Assembly (NCBI GenBank): GCA_021234155.1
Contig: JAJEKV010000056.1
Span: 4,077,330-4,141,329 of the forward strand
Length of the DNA: 64,000 nucleotides
Direction: 5' to 3'
Origin: Isoetes taiwanensis
Lineage: Eukaryota; Streptophyta; Lycopodiopsida; Isoetales; Isoetaceae
Position numbers and translations under genes: made by a program. Shown piece by piece: positions 1 to 12,034 of the stretch. The notes under the pieces were generated by a model. It was not told where the DNA came from. It did no database searches and saw nothing but the letters and a program-made list of their open reading frames with translations. The first letter of the stretch is position 1. The number at the start of each line of letters is the position of its first letter.

Positions 1-1808
1 GATGTGTATGATCCTTTTCTATCCTTTCTTTTTCTTAAGATGTGATTTTCCTTTTTGTTCTTTTATAATTCTTGGCATCTAACGCAAGAGAACATCGATT
101 CTTACTGGTTTATATTCAATGGCATAGGATTGGTTGAATGCTACCACAAAGCTATAAGTATGTTGAGTCCTTCCACAACCAATGGCCAGCAAGATATCAG
201 ATCCAGCCCTTGCAAAATGCAAGGTTGTTGACACAAAATTTACTTTGCTTGGAAGTAAAGATGAGACTGGAATGTTAGTCATGTGTCCATCCATGGAGTG
301 CGTAATATGAAAACACGTGTTGATTCATTGAAGGGTAAAGACCATATGTTCCTTTCTATCTTTTCTTTTTTTGAAGATGGGGTTTTCCTTTGCACTTTTT
401 TATGATTCCAATCTACTATGGCTTGCATTTCATGCAGTCAACAAATCACACAACCAACACCTCCAGACCCTTCAAGGCAAGTTAGCAGCCTGGAGGAAAC
501 CTCTTTGGCTAGGGATATGGAGGTGGCTTCCGAACTTCAGGGATTGGGACATAGGGCCATTATAGAGGATCGAAGGGCACGAGGGTTGTGTATTGCCTGG
601 CGAATTCACCTGTATGTTTATTGGGTATGCCATCTGCGAAGATGGAGTCGGGTAAAATAAAATAGCAAATTTGCGAAGATTCGCCTCTTAAGGGAAACCT
701 TGGTTAAGAAGGAGTTGGACAACGATCAAGACAATATCTCTGACAAACCAACCAAGAAATTCTTTAACGAGTCATTTCTTCGGTTTCTAAGGGGCATGTC
801 GCACGCTAAAGTAGATTTTCTAATAGATGAGATACTTGCTGGCATATATGTTATTTAAAGATAAATATAGATTACACATGCAGGTTTGACTGTAAGCAGC
901 AGGTAATAGATTTAAGGACGCCGAGTCTGATCGAGGGAGAGGTCCTCCATCACGTTAACATCAACACAGAAGTGCAGTGTCTCAGCTTCTAGCACTTGTT
1001 TGTAACATATCCTCGATTTACAATGGAGCATCTACTTTAAATTGCAGGCATGGATACTGCTTATGTTAAGCAAAACATCGATAAAATGTTTGTTGTATTA
1101 ACCATATCATAATGCCAAAACAAAGACAAATCGTGTCAGCAGGAAAGTTACAAGGTCCACATTTGCACACAAGTTGGCATTCCAACTACAACTGTTCTTC
1201 AACATGCTCAGATTATCTGTGATGACATGCAAGGCTTTAAAATAGATTGGATGGTATCTCAATTCCTTGATTTGTATGAAAGGATCTCGCCAATGATGGC
1301 AGCCAAAATATTTCTCCTGCTGATGCTTCTCCTTCCTGACCACATGCCCAACTGCCTCTATAGCTTATCACATATGGCCATATTATATTGGCACCTACGA
1401 AAAGTCTAGGTTTGTGACACAAGTGCTTTGTCATCAACATCCTCATTAAAAGAAGAGAGGCCAAAGTTTTACGTAAACAGGCAAGATTGGATCTGCAGTT
1501 CTTCTTGCCAAATCATGCAGGAAAGAAATGTGAGATGCCTGCTTGGTATCGCATCAATGATGAGGAGGCTGATAAGAAAATTTGGAAACACATGAAGCAA
1601 ATGTTGAAATGTTCATAGCCAAAATGAAATATTGTTGGATGCCAAGCATTCCTTGAGATTACAACTACTAAATATGGCCCTGCTAGATTTTGACGTTCTG
1701 AGAAGAATTGTGCAGATTGTAACCTTTTGTCAATATAATATCAGAGTTTCTTTTTGGTGATCAACCTTAGCAGTTGTCCATATTTTTTGTTGTTTTCATT
1801 TCAGGCCT

Positions 1809-1844
1809 AGCTCAGAAGGATCGTCACGGCGATCCTTCCGAGCT
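1809..1844. repeat. Hairpin with AAGGATCG arms, copy 1
   Basis: Two 15-base arms (AGCTCAGAAGGATCG and CGATCCTTCCGAGCT) pair around the 6-base loop TCACGG with one mismatch. Related palindromes with the same GAAGGATC core lie at 2472-2505 and 3384-3419. The spacing does not suggest a terminator or an RNA gene. It may be the remnant of a small palindromic repeat family. Confidence 0.6.
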
Positions 1845-2471
1845 GGGCTTCACTTTGTTATTGTCTTAGGGCCCAAGCTTAAAGGATTGTGGTTACCTTG
1901 TCATAATTAAACTGCTTTCTTATATCTTGTATAAGTAGACTATTAGGGTTAGCTTCTGCAAATAGTGTAGTAGTAGTGGCCTCTACATGGGGTAGTGTGA
2001 CACCATTGTGATCTTCGCCTCGTACTACAAATCAAGAAGTAGACATAAAGAAGGTACTCGGTATAGTACAAAGTGAGTGGTAGAAAATATCAAACGCATT
2101 TTGAATGAACGGAGTAATAATCCAACTCATAGGTCGGCTACAACCCAATACTCATACCTTAATTATGATCTGGTTGGTAGACTACGGGTGGAAATGTGGC
2201 AACTTTTCAACATCTTGAGGGCATGTCCTGTTCAAGATCACCAGGATGTCTTGTTTGAGGCTCGTTATGGGCTTATAAAGCCATGACAATGTATTACTTA
2301 TTAATAAATAGCTCGTATAAAGTCCATATTGATTATGAAAAGCTTTTTTAGATAGTTTTTGAAGGCAAGTCTGCTTAGTAGGTTGGACTATGCTATTTAA
2401 CTATAACTATGAAACATGATACCTTTCTTGAGCAACATAATAATATTTTTGCAATATTCCGTCCACTTGCT

Positions 2472-2505
2472 CCTAAGAATCGCAATCGATCCTTGGAAGC
2501 TTAGG
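2472..2505. repeat. Hairpin with AAGGATCG-type arms, copy 2
   Basis: Outer arms CCTAAG and CTTAGG enclose a looser inner pairing of AATCG with CGATCCTTGG. The core resembles the hairpin at 1809-1844 but is more degraded. Confidence 0.4.
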
Positions 2506-3383
2506 CCTTTGTCATTTCTTCATTGTTATGTTTAGCTGTGATATGAAATGGGAGTCAAGGGCTTAGCCTGGTAGCTTGCTAGACTTCATTCTTTTAGATC
2601 TCACAATCAAGAGCACTAGGAACTCTTGTTACCGCTTTTAGAAGGAGAGGGTTTTCCAATGCTTTTTTTTGGCTCTCTTTATATTAATGTCAATTAATTA
2701 CTTGTTAAACTCCATTACAAAGACAGACTCCAAAACCGAGGCAATGGAATTCTTGGCCTTTTTAATGGTGGAAGTTTCAAATGCACTCTGCTAGAACTTC
2801 AAAGGCGAGAAGGTCCCCTACTTTCAAGCCGAAGTGTTGCCTGAACTTTGTCCATCCCCATTGCGCTAGTAAGATGTAACTCTGGTATGCAAACTATGTG
2901 TATAATAGTTACTCCTTACTGCTACAATTGATACAGCAGCTTGAGTAGTACTTTGGCTAGTAGGGTCCCTATCACGTTTGAAGTTGTAGCAGATTGCACT
3001 TGGATGTAACAAGAATTTCGAGTACTCTGTGGTATTGTTTCTCTAGGAAATGCAGCTTAATGAGTCTTTGTGATCACTTTCTTGATTTTCTTGCTATTCC
3101 TTGATTTGAATGGCAAATACAAACGTAAAAATGTGGCCAGACCCCATTTGGGAAATCATTATCCATTATGCATGGAAAATGTATGCTTTAGTAATGAACG
3201 GGGTGTGACTACTTTTTTGCATTTGTGTTCATTTGTAAAGTAACTCAAGTTCAAATATTGTTGAGTGACGTGCGAGGAGTATCTTTCTGCTTATGCTTAC
3301 ATCAATCGTGATTGCAATCCTTGAAAGCTGAGTTTTATTCACATTAGATATAGTCGATCCATGTAGTATTAATTCCGTAGAAG

Positions 3384-3419
3384 TTGCTCCGAAGGATCGC
3401 ATTCATGATCCTTTCAAGC
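3384..3419. repeat. Hairpin with AAGGATC arms, copy 3
   Basis: Arms TTGCTCCGAAGGATC and GATCCTTTCAAGCA pair around an 8-base loop (GCATTCAT). This is the third local instance of the GAAGGATC palindrome. Confidence 0.45.
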
Positions 3420-3755
3420 ATTTAATATTTTGCAATTAACCAATTCTTTCCTCTTTGCAGAGACAGAGATATTCTAGGAACTCCACAAGTGCATGCAACC
3501 CCACAAAATTATCAGAGCTGGGCCTGATAGAAGGTGGTGTATGGAAATAGCACACCACAAAGAGAAGGGGATAAACAAAAGGATTTGTGTCTGCTCATCT
3601 CGTCTCTAGGGAAGAATAATGTGGGTGAGCAGATGGGAATTACAATATCCATGTGGGAAGGTAGTACTGAAAAAGTTGAAGATGACGTTATAGTGTAATG
3701 TAATGTATTAATCATGCTCATAAGGGGCCTTGAAGAGACCATAGAGCAGCAATAT

Positions 3756-4259
3756 TTACAGTGTTACAGTGGGATAACCTGGATCAGTTTCACTCTTATG
3801 GGGGCTCTGAGCAGCATACAGAAATCGAAAGGCCCCAATGATGGCTCCAGCCTTGCCAGCAACGGCAGACATACCATGACATGTTGATCTGATACGCGCT
3901 GGGAAGAGCTCTGCAGGAATGATAAATGTAGTGGCATTGGGTCCAAAGTTGGCAAAGAAGAAAGTGAAGGCGTATAACACGAAAAATGTGGTATGATGTC
4001 CACCACACCAAGTTTTTGTAGTTGAATTCGCACACTTGTATCCTCTCAGTTGGTCATAAGGTATAGCAATGGCAAGCATGAACGCTGTCATGAAAAAAAA
4101 TCCAATTAATTGAATAGGCTTCCTTCCTACTCTGTCAATCAATGCAACTGTGACCCAATAACCTGGAACTGTGGAACACAGAGCAATGAGTGCCTGTGCC
4201 CTAGCAATCTTATATGTTTCATATCCCCCGCCCCACATGTGAATATGCAACCAAACCAA
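3756..4259 (-). pseudogene. PHT1-type phosphate transporter fragment
   Basis: The roughly 150 residues after an aberrant N-terminus match the C-terminal half of plant PHT1 proton/phosphate symporters (major facilitator superfamily, plasma membrane). Diagnostic blocks in order are [17 protein letters not shown], a [17 protein letters not shown] segment, [29 protein letters not shown] and [10 protein letters not shown]. The fragment ends after DPGYPT with a stop soon afterwards. Full PHT1 proteins are about 520-540 residues, so only a region around transmembrane helices 9-11 survives. Upstream, the frame runs into repeat sequence ([12 protein letters not shown]), which belongs to the foldback arm at 4229-4360 and not to the transporter. 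I infer a broken or transposon-captured gene piece. Family assignment is strong; loss of function is near certain. Confidence 0.88.
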
Positions 4260-4360
4260 AGGGGGTTTCAGGGGGGATTTTAATTTAAATGCATTGGATG
4301 CAATTGTTTATGTTAATAATGTTGGTGATAGTTATGTGTTAACGATAGAATGTTAATGAT
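4229..4360. repeat. Single arm of a foldback/MITE-like repeat
   Basis: The sequence from CACATGTGAATATGCAACC through the G-rich block and TTTTAATTTAAATGCATTGGA matches the right arm of the long inverted-repeat element at 27037-27489. I found no opposite arm on the far side of the PHT1 fragment. This is therefore a solo or truncated arm, lying directly against the truncated transporter exon. Confidence 0.7.
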
Positions 4361-4411
4361 AATAATTAGATGAACATATGATAATAAGACTCGTATTCAT
4401 TCAAAGAAATA

Positions 4412-5103
4412 TGCAAGCTAATCACATGGATAAGGCCCAATCATGGCCAATTACAAAATGGCAACAACCAATACCATCCCACGGGGGACGGGTCCAAACT
4501 GATGCAAAGTACCACAAATATTCAAGCATGCTATCCACATTTTTATTCGCATGGACTATGAATCAGGCATTACAACTTGAGGTCCTACTGCAATGGGCTA
4601 CCATTAGATTCCTCAAACATGAAATATGACCTGATCCCCTAAAAAGCAATGCTATTACTTTCTCAGATTTTACTATTTGCAAAGACTGTGTACAGACTTA
4701 GATTCGTGAAAAAATTTAATACACATAGCTATAAGCCTCCGCTAAGACTGGCCCATCTTCTGTAGTCTTTATTCAAAATCAAATGCATGGTGTCACTAAT
4801 CTATTGTTGCTGCTCGGGAACAATAAAACCACTTTCCCTGCAACATAAATACAAATCAGCGGACAGACAACAAAGTTACTTCCAGCTTTTTGAACGGAAA
4901 AAAGTTTACATACATTTTCAGAATAAACATAACAGAAGAACTTGAGAGATAAGAAGGAGAATTGCATACCTGGTGCAAAGGCCATGGTGCTGGCTGTGAT
5001 TTGGCTCTGGTTATGTATCCTACATTTGCGCTGGAGAAATCACAAATATCTTGATGACTTGCACTTTGGTGTTCGCAAGCGGAATGCTATATGCTTGGAA
5101 GAT
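4412..5103 (-). repeat. Tandem duplication unit 1 with minus-strand exon-like pieces
   Basis: This block is repeated at 5396-6093 with about 90% identity by eye. On the minus strand it holds two exon-like pieces. The one near 4785-4850 follows a TTGCAG acceptor and reads ESGFIVPEQQQ, then a TAG, then ISDTMHLIL. The other, near 5030-5103, follows a CTATAG acceptor. The TAG in the first piece is an arginine codon in unit 2. I do not recognise the product. This copy is broken. Confidence 0.6.
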
Positions 5104-5395
5104 CCAACCTATAGAAGGCAAGTATTCAATATGTATCTGCTGGACCCCTTTTCCACATAAGGATATTCGAATATCAGATTCAAGCAACATACAACAGAAA
5201 CACAAAAAGGATATATATTCTTGGATACCTGATTGGAGGAATATACACTGCAAACTCATGTTCTTGGATGCCTTTCGTCTTCATTGAGCCTATTTTTTGA
5301 ATTATGAGATGCTATAGATAGATGGCCATTGGAATAAACGCCTGAAATGCCTAAAGCACATCATTTTCCTCGAGCAATGGAAATTACAAGGTAAT
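5104..5395 (-). repeat. Exon-like segment also present at 27.9-28.2 kb
   Basis: This segment is nearly the same as 27902-28185. On the minus strand, a TTTCAG acceptor leads into a frame reading AFIPMAIYL, a stop, then HLIIQK and GIQEHEFAVYIPPI, and ends at an AG/GTATCC donor. The copy near 28.1 kb has Trp where this one has the stop. This is therefore a decayed exon of the same unrecognised gene. It sits between the two tandem units and presumably belonged to the same locus. Confidence 0.5.
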
Positions 5396-6093
5396 CACAT
5401 GGATAAGGCCCAATCATGGCCAATTACAAAATGACCACAACCAATACCATCACACGAGGGGACGAGTCCAAACGGATGCAAAGTACCACAAATATTCAAG
5501 CAAGCATCAACTATGAATCAGGTATTGGAACTTGAGGTCCTACTGTAATGGGCTACCAGTACCTTGAGACAAAAAAGAACATGTTCTCAAACATGAAATA
5601 TGACCTGATCCCCTGGAGAGCAATGTTATTCCTTTCTCAAATTTTACTATTTGCAGAGACTGTGTACAGACTTAGATTCATGGAAAATTTTAATACACAT
5701 AGCTATAAGCCTCCGCTAAGACTGACCCATCTTCTTTAGTAAGGCTTTCAATCTTTATTCAAATCAAATGCATGGTGTCAGTAATCCGTTGTTGCTGCTC
5801 AGGAACAACAAAACCACTTTCCCTGCAGCATAAATACAAATCAGCAGACAGACAACAAAGTTACTTCCAGCTTTTCAAACGGAAAAAAGTTTACATACAT
5901 TTGCAGAATGAACATAACGGAAGAACTTAAAAGATTAGAAGGAGAATTGCATATCTAGTGCAAAGGCCATGGCACTGGCTGTGATTTGGCTCTGGTTAGG
6001 TATCCTGCATTTGCGCTGGAGAAATCACGAATATCTTGATGACTTGCATTTTGGTGTTCGCAACCGGAATGCTATATGCTTGGAAGATCCAAG
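5396..6093 (-). repeat. Tandem duplication unit 2 with minus-strand exon-like pieces
   Basis: Second copy of the block at 4412-5103. Its exon near 5765-5835 is open: after a CTGCAG acceptor it reads ESGFVVPEQQQRITDTMHLI and then TGA, so it may be the true last exon. The other piece (about 6005-6093, minus) contains SIPVANTKMQVIKIF. The gene was once functional, since the two copies differ mostly in ways that leave unit 2 open. Function unknown. Confidence 0.5.
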
Positions 6094-6494
6094 GGTTGAT
6101 GCAGGGTAAAGTGGGCCATTGTAGTTGTCCCCCCTGTCCCCCCTAGAATAGTTTGAAATATAGGTCAAGTCCCCCCAAGAAGAGTTTGAAATATAGGTCA
6201 AGAAGTGGTTAGATGGAGTCACGTAGGCATTAATACTAAAAAACTATCAAATTGCATTAATTAGCATTTTTGGTCTATTAGCTAGTTACAAAGCAAGAAT
6301 CATGGTAATTACTAATTTTGGTGTATGGAGGGAAATGCAAAAATGGGAGCATGGCAAGATGAGGTTGCTCTATCCAAATGCATTACCTGATCAATTGCAT
6401 GTTTCCTAACATTGCATGACCTGATCAATTGTGAATACTTTCTAACATTTGGCATTGGCAGATAATTTAAATTGAATGTATTTTTCTTGAAGCA

Positions 6495-6929
6495 ATGGAA
6501 TCGGAATCAGGGTTTGAACTAATAGAATCAGAACGGCTCTGGACTAGCAGCACAGAAGGCAAAAATTTCAGGAACGAGGAAGAAAAGAACAAGAGAAGAG
6601 GAAACTGAGAGGAAAAGACGCCAACGCCAGAGAAAAAAAAGAAAATGAAGATGCATTAGTTTCTCCGTGTAATGCATGTTTAGGAGTAGAAAGAAGCATA
6701 GCCACGCAGAGGAGAGTGGGTGTGAATCTGTGGAATCATTCTTGAAGCAGTCTAAGCATATGAGTGTGCAAATGAAAAGAAGCATTCTAAATTACTTTAT
6801 TCAGCATAAGGCATTGGATGGAATTGTGTGAGATGATTTCAGGGACTTAAAAGCAAAGAACCAAATGATAAGTAACATCAGGGAATCTATTAAGACCGTG
6901 AAACAGTCTACAAATTTGGATTGTTTGGC
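6495..6929 (+). pseudogene. 5' part of transposase-like gene, cut by Copia
   Basis: A frame opens at the ATG near 6495 with an acidic start (MESESGFELIESE). Further on, from about 6680, comes a well-formed stretch reading SVESFLKQSKHMSVQMKRS and, after an in-frame TGA at about 6832, DLKAKNQMISNIRES up to NLDCLA. The open frame ends exactly at the Copia 5' LTR. Coding resumes past the Copia element at 15707 with ENKNLSNRKIGKLL, so I infer one gene interrupted by the retrotransposon. The piece in between (a Lys/Arg-rich run at 6580-6660) shifts frame, so several small lesions are present. It probably encodes the N-terminal region of the protein described at 17034-18449. Confidence 0.5.
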
Positions 6930-7696
6930 TGTTGAAAATGTGAGTCATGTCATATTATAAGGAATGATTCAGGTTGTTGCAGTCAAATAAACCTTCAGTG
7001 AAGCTTATACACATGTAGATGGAAACTACAACATCCAAGAGCATCATTAGCATCATTGCAAACCTTAAGGCTATGGAAGTTGGCAAAATGTTAATAGTAA
7101 GGTTGTGGTTAAAGATCTTAAAGGTTATAGTGGTAAACATTGAAGAAATAAGTTATATTAAATATTCAAAGGTTGAGCTCGGATATCGTTTTGAGAAAAA
7201 CGCACGTGGGATATTTCGAATGAAGATTTTGCTTGAAAAAGAAAGTTGATCCGGCAATGCTAAACCGCCGGACTGTACTATTATAAGGTGGAGCAGAGCT
7301 TTGAAGAGGTATTCGGGTCCAAGGATACATAGATCCGTCTCATATATGATCGATGGAAATCGGTCAACATTGCTACAGGAACTCAGTCAATCCCTCTGCT
7401 ACAGTGAATGGTTACAATAGTTGATGTTGGAATTTTTAATGGTTGGAGAAATATAATCTAGGGGAAGTTGTCTAGTGTGTTCTTGTTGTTGAAGATCGAG
7501 TTGCAAGGAATTATTGACCATAATGTGGCTTCCTTGCTAGGGAGAAGAACTTGATCTAGATGTTGATGTTATTTTGAAGTTGTTAAAAGTTTGATTGCAT
7601 GCTTAAGATTGAATGATAATAAGTGTGTAATTTTATTTAGTCTAAAGACATCTTTGCCAAGGATTTAGTTGAACAAGTGGTTGTCTCATTCTAACA
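6930..7696 (+). repeat. Copia 5' LTR
   Basis: It begins TGTTGAAAATG and ends CTAACA, the usual TG...CA ends. It is repeated from 12035 onward. A short GC hairpin (CCGGC ... GCCGG) lies near 7250-7270. The primer-binding site follows directly. Confidence 0.93.
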
Positions 7697-7697
7697 G

Positions 7698-7710
7698 TGG
7701 TATCAGAGCC
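7698..7710 (+). promoter_or_regulatory. Primer-binding site, initiator tRNA-Met type
   Basis: TGGTATCAGAGCC lies one base after the 5' LTR. This is the standard plant Copia primer-binding site, complementary to the 3' end of initiator methionine tRNA. Confidence 0.93.
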
Positions 7711-7730
7711 AATAAATCCAGAAAAGCAAG

Positions 7731-10700
7731 ATGTCTACTCGATTTGGAGCTAATCTTCTAAACTCCATAGAGGTCTTCAAAGGAGAAACAGGTTTCCAGG
7801 TTTGGAAACAAGGCATTCAAGAGGTGTTAGAATTTGAAAAGTTGTGGTACTTGATTGATCCTAATGTGGTTAATACAGCAGCTGTGGTATCTGGAGGAGA
7901 AGAATCAAGCACTTCAGCCTCTGTTGTAGGTGGTGGAGCTGGAACTGCTTCAAGTGGTGGAGGTGGAACTGCTTCTAGAACTAATGCAGCAAGAAGAGTT
8001 CCTCCAGTAGCCAGCGTGGATGAGAAGGCAAGAATTATGGAAGCGCTATCCATAATATGTCAAAAAGTGGGGACAACTATCAAGCTAAAACTCAGAGGTA
8101 AGTCTCCTGCTGAAATGTGGAAATTTATGTTAGACAATTATGAGCAAAAATCCTCTTCTCAAATAGATGTGTTGGAAAAACAGTTGAGAAAATTAAAACT
8201 GTATGAGAAAGATAATATTGCTGAATTTGTGGAAAAATTTGAATCAATAATTGCTGACTTAGAGGGAGCAGGAGTTGTGTTGAATGAGGATTATCAACTT
8301 CTAGCTATTTCTAGAGCAGTCTCCCATAATGCACAGTTAGCTACCTTGTTAAGAAATGTGGCTAAGTCAAAAGAACATGCAATTAGAATGATCAGGACAG
8401 AATTTGAGCAGACCAAAGGAGATGATGATGATGATTCAGAGGCTATGTTTGTCAAACAGAAAAAAGGCAAGAAGGTGTTTAGTAGAAAACAAATTGGTCC
8501 ATGCTTTAACTGTGACACTTATGGTCACCTTAAAATAAACTGCCCTAAGCTTGGAAAGGAAATTGTTTGCTATAACTGTGAGGGTAAAGGTCGCATAGCA
8601 ACCAACTGCTCAAGTCCAAAACGAGGGAAAGGAAAAAAGTTTGAAGGTAAAAAAGGTGGAGGATCCAAGGCTAAGCCTAGCCTAAATATTGCTCGAGAAA
8701 CAAGCCAAGAGGAAGATGAGCAGGATGAAGACATTGAGGTAAATATGTCTAAGGCTTGTTCTAAGATTAATACAAAATTTGACACTGATGCTCTTATCTT
8801 AGTTTCAGGAGCTGAGAGATCCGTGACAGGAAGCTCAAGAATGCTAAAAAAATGTCAGAGAAAAGAAGGAGGACGTGTACAGTTTGGAAATGGGGAATTA
8901 AGAAGAATTGAGAGTGCTAGTGTTCTGGAGTTGTTTGACCTAGAAGGGAAAGCTGTAAAGTTAAAAAATGTGTTGTGCATACCAGGATTAATAAGAAATC
9001 TTATTTCAATATGCCAGTTGGTTGGTCTTGGCTATAAAGTTGTGTTTGAAAAACTCCATTGTAATATTTTTCTTGGAAATAAAAAAATGTTTGTGGGGAA
9101 AAGAGTTGGGAATTTATATGGATTAAACAGACAACATTTGATGTCCAGTATTAATTTACTGACTTATCCATCTCTGGAAATCTGGCATGAAAGATTATGT
9201 CATGTTAATCCTGCTACAATAGAGGTATTAAACAAGGAAGGATTCATTAATACCAGCACAAACCAATCTGAAAAACAAGTATGCATGGGATGTATGCTTG
9301 GCAAACACAACAGATTACCTTTTAAGAAAAAAGGTGCAAGAGCAAAAGGTATTTTGGATTTGGTGCATACTGATTTGTGTGGACCACTCAATGTTGTTAG
9401 TTTGAGTGGAAAGAGGTACTTCATGACCCTAATAGATGATTTCAGTAGAAAAACTAAAGTATATTGCATTAAAACTAAGGATGCAGCTTTTGAAAAGTTT
9501 AAACAATTTGTTAGTGAGATGGAGACTGAAACAGGAAGAAGGATCAAATGTTTGAGGTCTGACAGAGGAGGTGAATTTCTATCAGGAGAATTTAAGAGGT
9601 TTTGCAAGAATAAGGGCATTAAAAGGCAACTAACTTGTAGTCATTCCCCACAACAGAATGGTGTAGCTGAGAGGAAGAATAGAACAATATTAAATGCTAT
9701 TAGGAGCATGTTAAAATCAGTAGGTTTGCCAAATTTTTTATGGGAAGAGACAGTTCAAACTGCTGTGACCATTCAGAACATGTTGCCATCTGCTAGTACA
9801 CATGGTGGAATTCCTGATATGCTTTGGTCAGGAAAGAAACCAAATTATGAAAATTTGAGAGTATACGGATGCTTAGCATTTGTTCATATACCAAAAGAAA
9901 ACAGAAAAAAGTTAGATGACAGGGCTCTAATTACATATCTACTAGGGTATGATAATCAGTCCAAGGCTTATAGGCTATATGATCCTAAAGCAAGAAGAGT
10001 AATTGTTAGCCGAGATGTTTCTTTTGATGAGGGACAAGTTTACAAAGTATTATCTAGACCTATAAAGTTACCTGAAAATGTTAAGTTGACTGAGCAGAAT
10101 ACTAAGGCTGTATCTACTAATAAAGTCAATGAGATTGATGCAGATGATGATGATGAGACTGAGGCTGAAACACAGACAGAATTTCAAAAAGAAATTGAAG
10201 ACTAAGTAGGAGGGGGTGAAGAAGAATCAATAGACACAAGTCAGGTTGAGAGATCAGTACCTATAGTTCAACAACAACCTGAAGAAAAGAAAAGAAGAAT
10301 GACAGAAGTGCAAAAACTTCAAGCAGGTTTAAAATTTGAGACTAAGATGCATGGTCGTGATGAAGCTGGAAGGACTAGGAGATTTCAAGATGGAAAGGAG
10401 CATGAGGTAAACAATATTTTTGAAATTTTGATGCATCTAAACCCTGAAGTGCCAAAAACCTTGGAAGATGTTCTAGTCTCAAATGACAAAGAGCAGTGGC
10501 TAAATGCTATGAAAGAGGAAATGGATTCTTTTGTCAGGACTGACACTTTTGAAACAGTTGACACACCAGAAGGTAAGAATATAGTAGGCAATAAATGGAT
10601 TTTTAGAATCAAAACTGGAGCAGATGGTAAATCACCTAAATACAAAGCCAGGCTGGTGGCTCAAGGGTTCTCACAGAAAAGGGGTCAGGATTTTGATGAA

Positions 10701-12011
10701 ACATTTTCTCCTTTAGTTAAAATGAACAGTGTCAGAATGCTATTGGCTTTGGCAAATGCATGGAATCTAGAAGTGCATCACATGAATGTAAAAACTGCCT
10801 TCTTGAATGCAAAATTAGATGAGGAAATTTTCATGAAACAAGCACCAGGATTTGAAAAAGGGGAAGATAAGGTTTGGAAATTGAAAAGGGCAGTTTATGG
10901 GCTGAGACAATCTCCCAGAGAATGGTACAAATGCATGGACTCTTATCTGATTGAACAGGGATTTGTTAAGTTTTTGAATGATGGGAATTTATATAAATTT
11001 GAATGTCAAGATGGTTGGTGCATTATTGCTTTATATGTTGATGACAACATTATGGTGGCCAAAGGTACAAAATGTTTATTGATGTGCAAAACGTTGTTGA
11101 AAAGCATATTTGAAATGTCAGACCTTGGAGAACTGACAAAGTTTTTAGGAATTGAGGTGTCAAGAAGTAGGGATAAAGGTACCATCATTTTAACTCAAAA
11201 GGAGCAGATCAGAGGTATGCTTGAGAAATTTAAAATGAAAGAATGTAATATTAGTAAAACTCCTGTTGTACCAGGATGCAAGCTTTCTCTTGACATGTGT
11301 CCTAAAAATGATGAAGAAAGGAAAATTATGGAGAAGATTCCATATAGGTCCTTGACAGGATGCCTAGCCTATGTTGCTAATTGCACAAGGCCAGATATTG
11401 CTCATAGTGTAAACATGCTCAGTAGATATAACAATGATCCAGGGAAAGATCATTGGATTGCTGCAAAACGTGTTCTGAGATATTTAAAAGGCACTATGGA
11501 TATGGGAATTTCATACAATTCAAAAAACTTAATATTGACTGCTTTTTGTGATGCTGACTGGGCAGGAGATTTGGATGCAAGAAAGTCAACATCAGGGTAC
11601 CTTATGATGCTTGGAGGAGGTCTTGTAGCTTGGAAATGCAAAAAACAATCATCTATAGCATTGTCAACTGCAGAAGCTGAGTATGCCTCAGCCACATTAT
11701 GTGCAAAAGAACTGATATGGGAAAGGAGGTTAATTCTAGAACTTGGAGTTGAGCAGCCAAACTCTAGTGAGATGCTATGTGACAGCACAAGCTGCATAGC
11801 CATGACTAAAAATCCAGTAATGCATGAAAGGTCGAAGCATATAGAATTAGAGATGCATTTCATTAGGGATGCAGTGTGCAAAGGGTTGATCCAGGTTAAT
11901 TATATTAGTACAGATAAACAGGTAGCAGATATTTTAACAAAGGTTCTAGCAGAGAAAAGGTTCACTGAGCTCAGAAAACAAATCATGCATACAGATTCAG
12001 ATATGACATAA
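7731..12011 (+). pseudogene. Copia gag-pol, one nonsense codon and lost active-site residues
   Basis: The frame is continuous from the ATG at 7731 to 12011 except for one in-frame TAA at 10203-10205. Order seen: Gag (UBN2-type), two CCHC knuckles near 8500-8610, protease near 8800, integrase zinc region (WHERLCH ... CMGC) and catalytic core (HTD, SDRGGE, QNGVAERKNR) at 9180-9690, RT at about 10490-11200 with YVDD at 11034-11045, and RNase H from about 11540 (CDADWAG). The second knuckle has Arg (8592-8594) where the zinc-binding His belongs. The protease motif reads LVSGA, with Val (8802-8804) in place of the catalytic Asp. RT motif A reads MNVKTAFLN, with Asn (10785-10787) at the metal-binding Asp position. 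These point to a copy that cannot transpose by itself. Confidence 0.93.
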
Positions 12012-12023
12012 GGAGATATGACA

Positions 12024-12034
12024 TGAAGGGGAAG
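12024..12034 (+). promoter_or_regulatory. Copia polypurine tract
   Basis: A purine run (TGAAGGGGAAG) lies directly before the 3' LTR start at 12035. This is the expected plus-strand primer of an LTR retrotransposon. Confidence 0.85.

Larger units (their letters stand above)
1..3500. other. Region without a recognised gene
   Basis: I see no open reading frame here that resembles a known family. One minus-strand frame at 79-294 (71 codons) reads smoothly and could be a stray exon, but it shows no motif I recognise. The rest is AT-rich intergenic or decayed repeat sequence. Its main structure is a hairpin that recurs three times, described separately. Confidence 0.5.

Noticed and set aside
3512-3742. 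Continuation of the PHT1 frame downstream
   Set aside because: The frame reads no transporter motif after DPGYPT; similarity ends near 3765.
9200-9619. 139-codon minus-strand frame inside Copia pol
   Set aside because: Shadow of the integrase coding strand.
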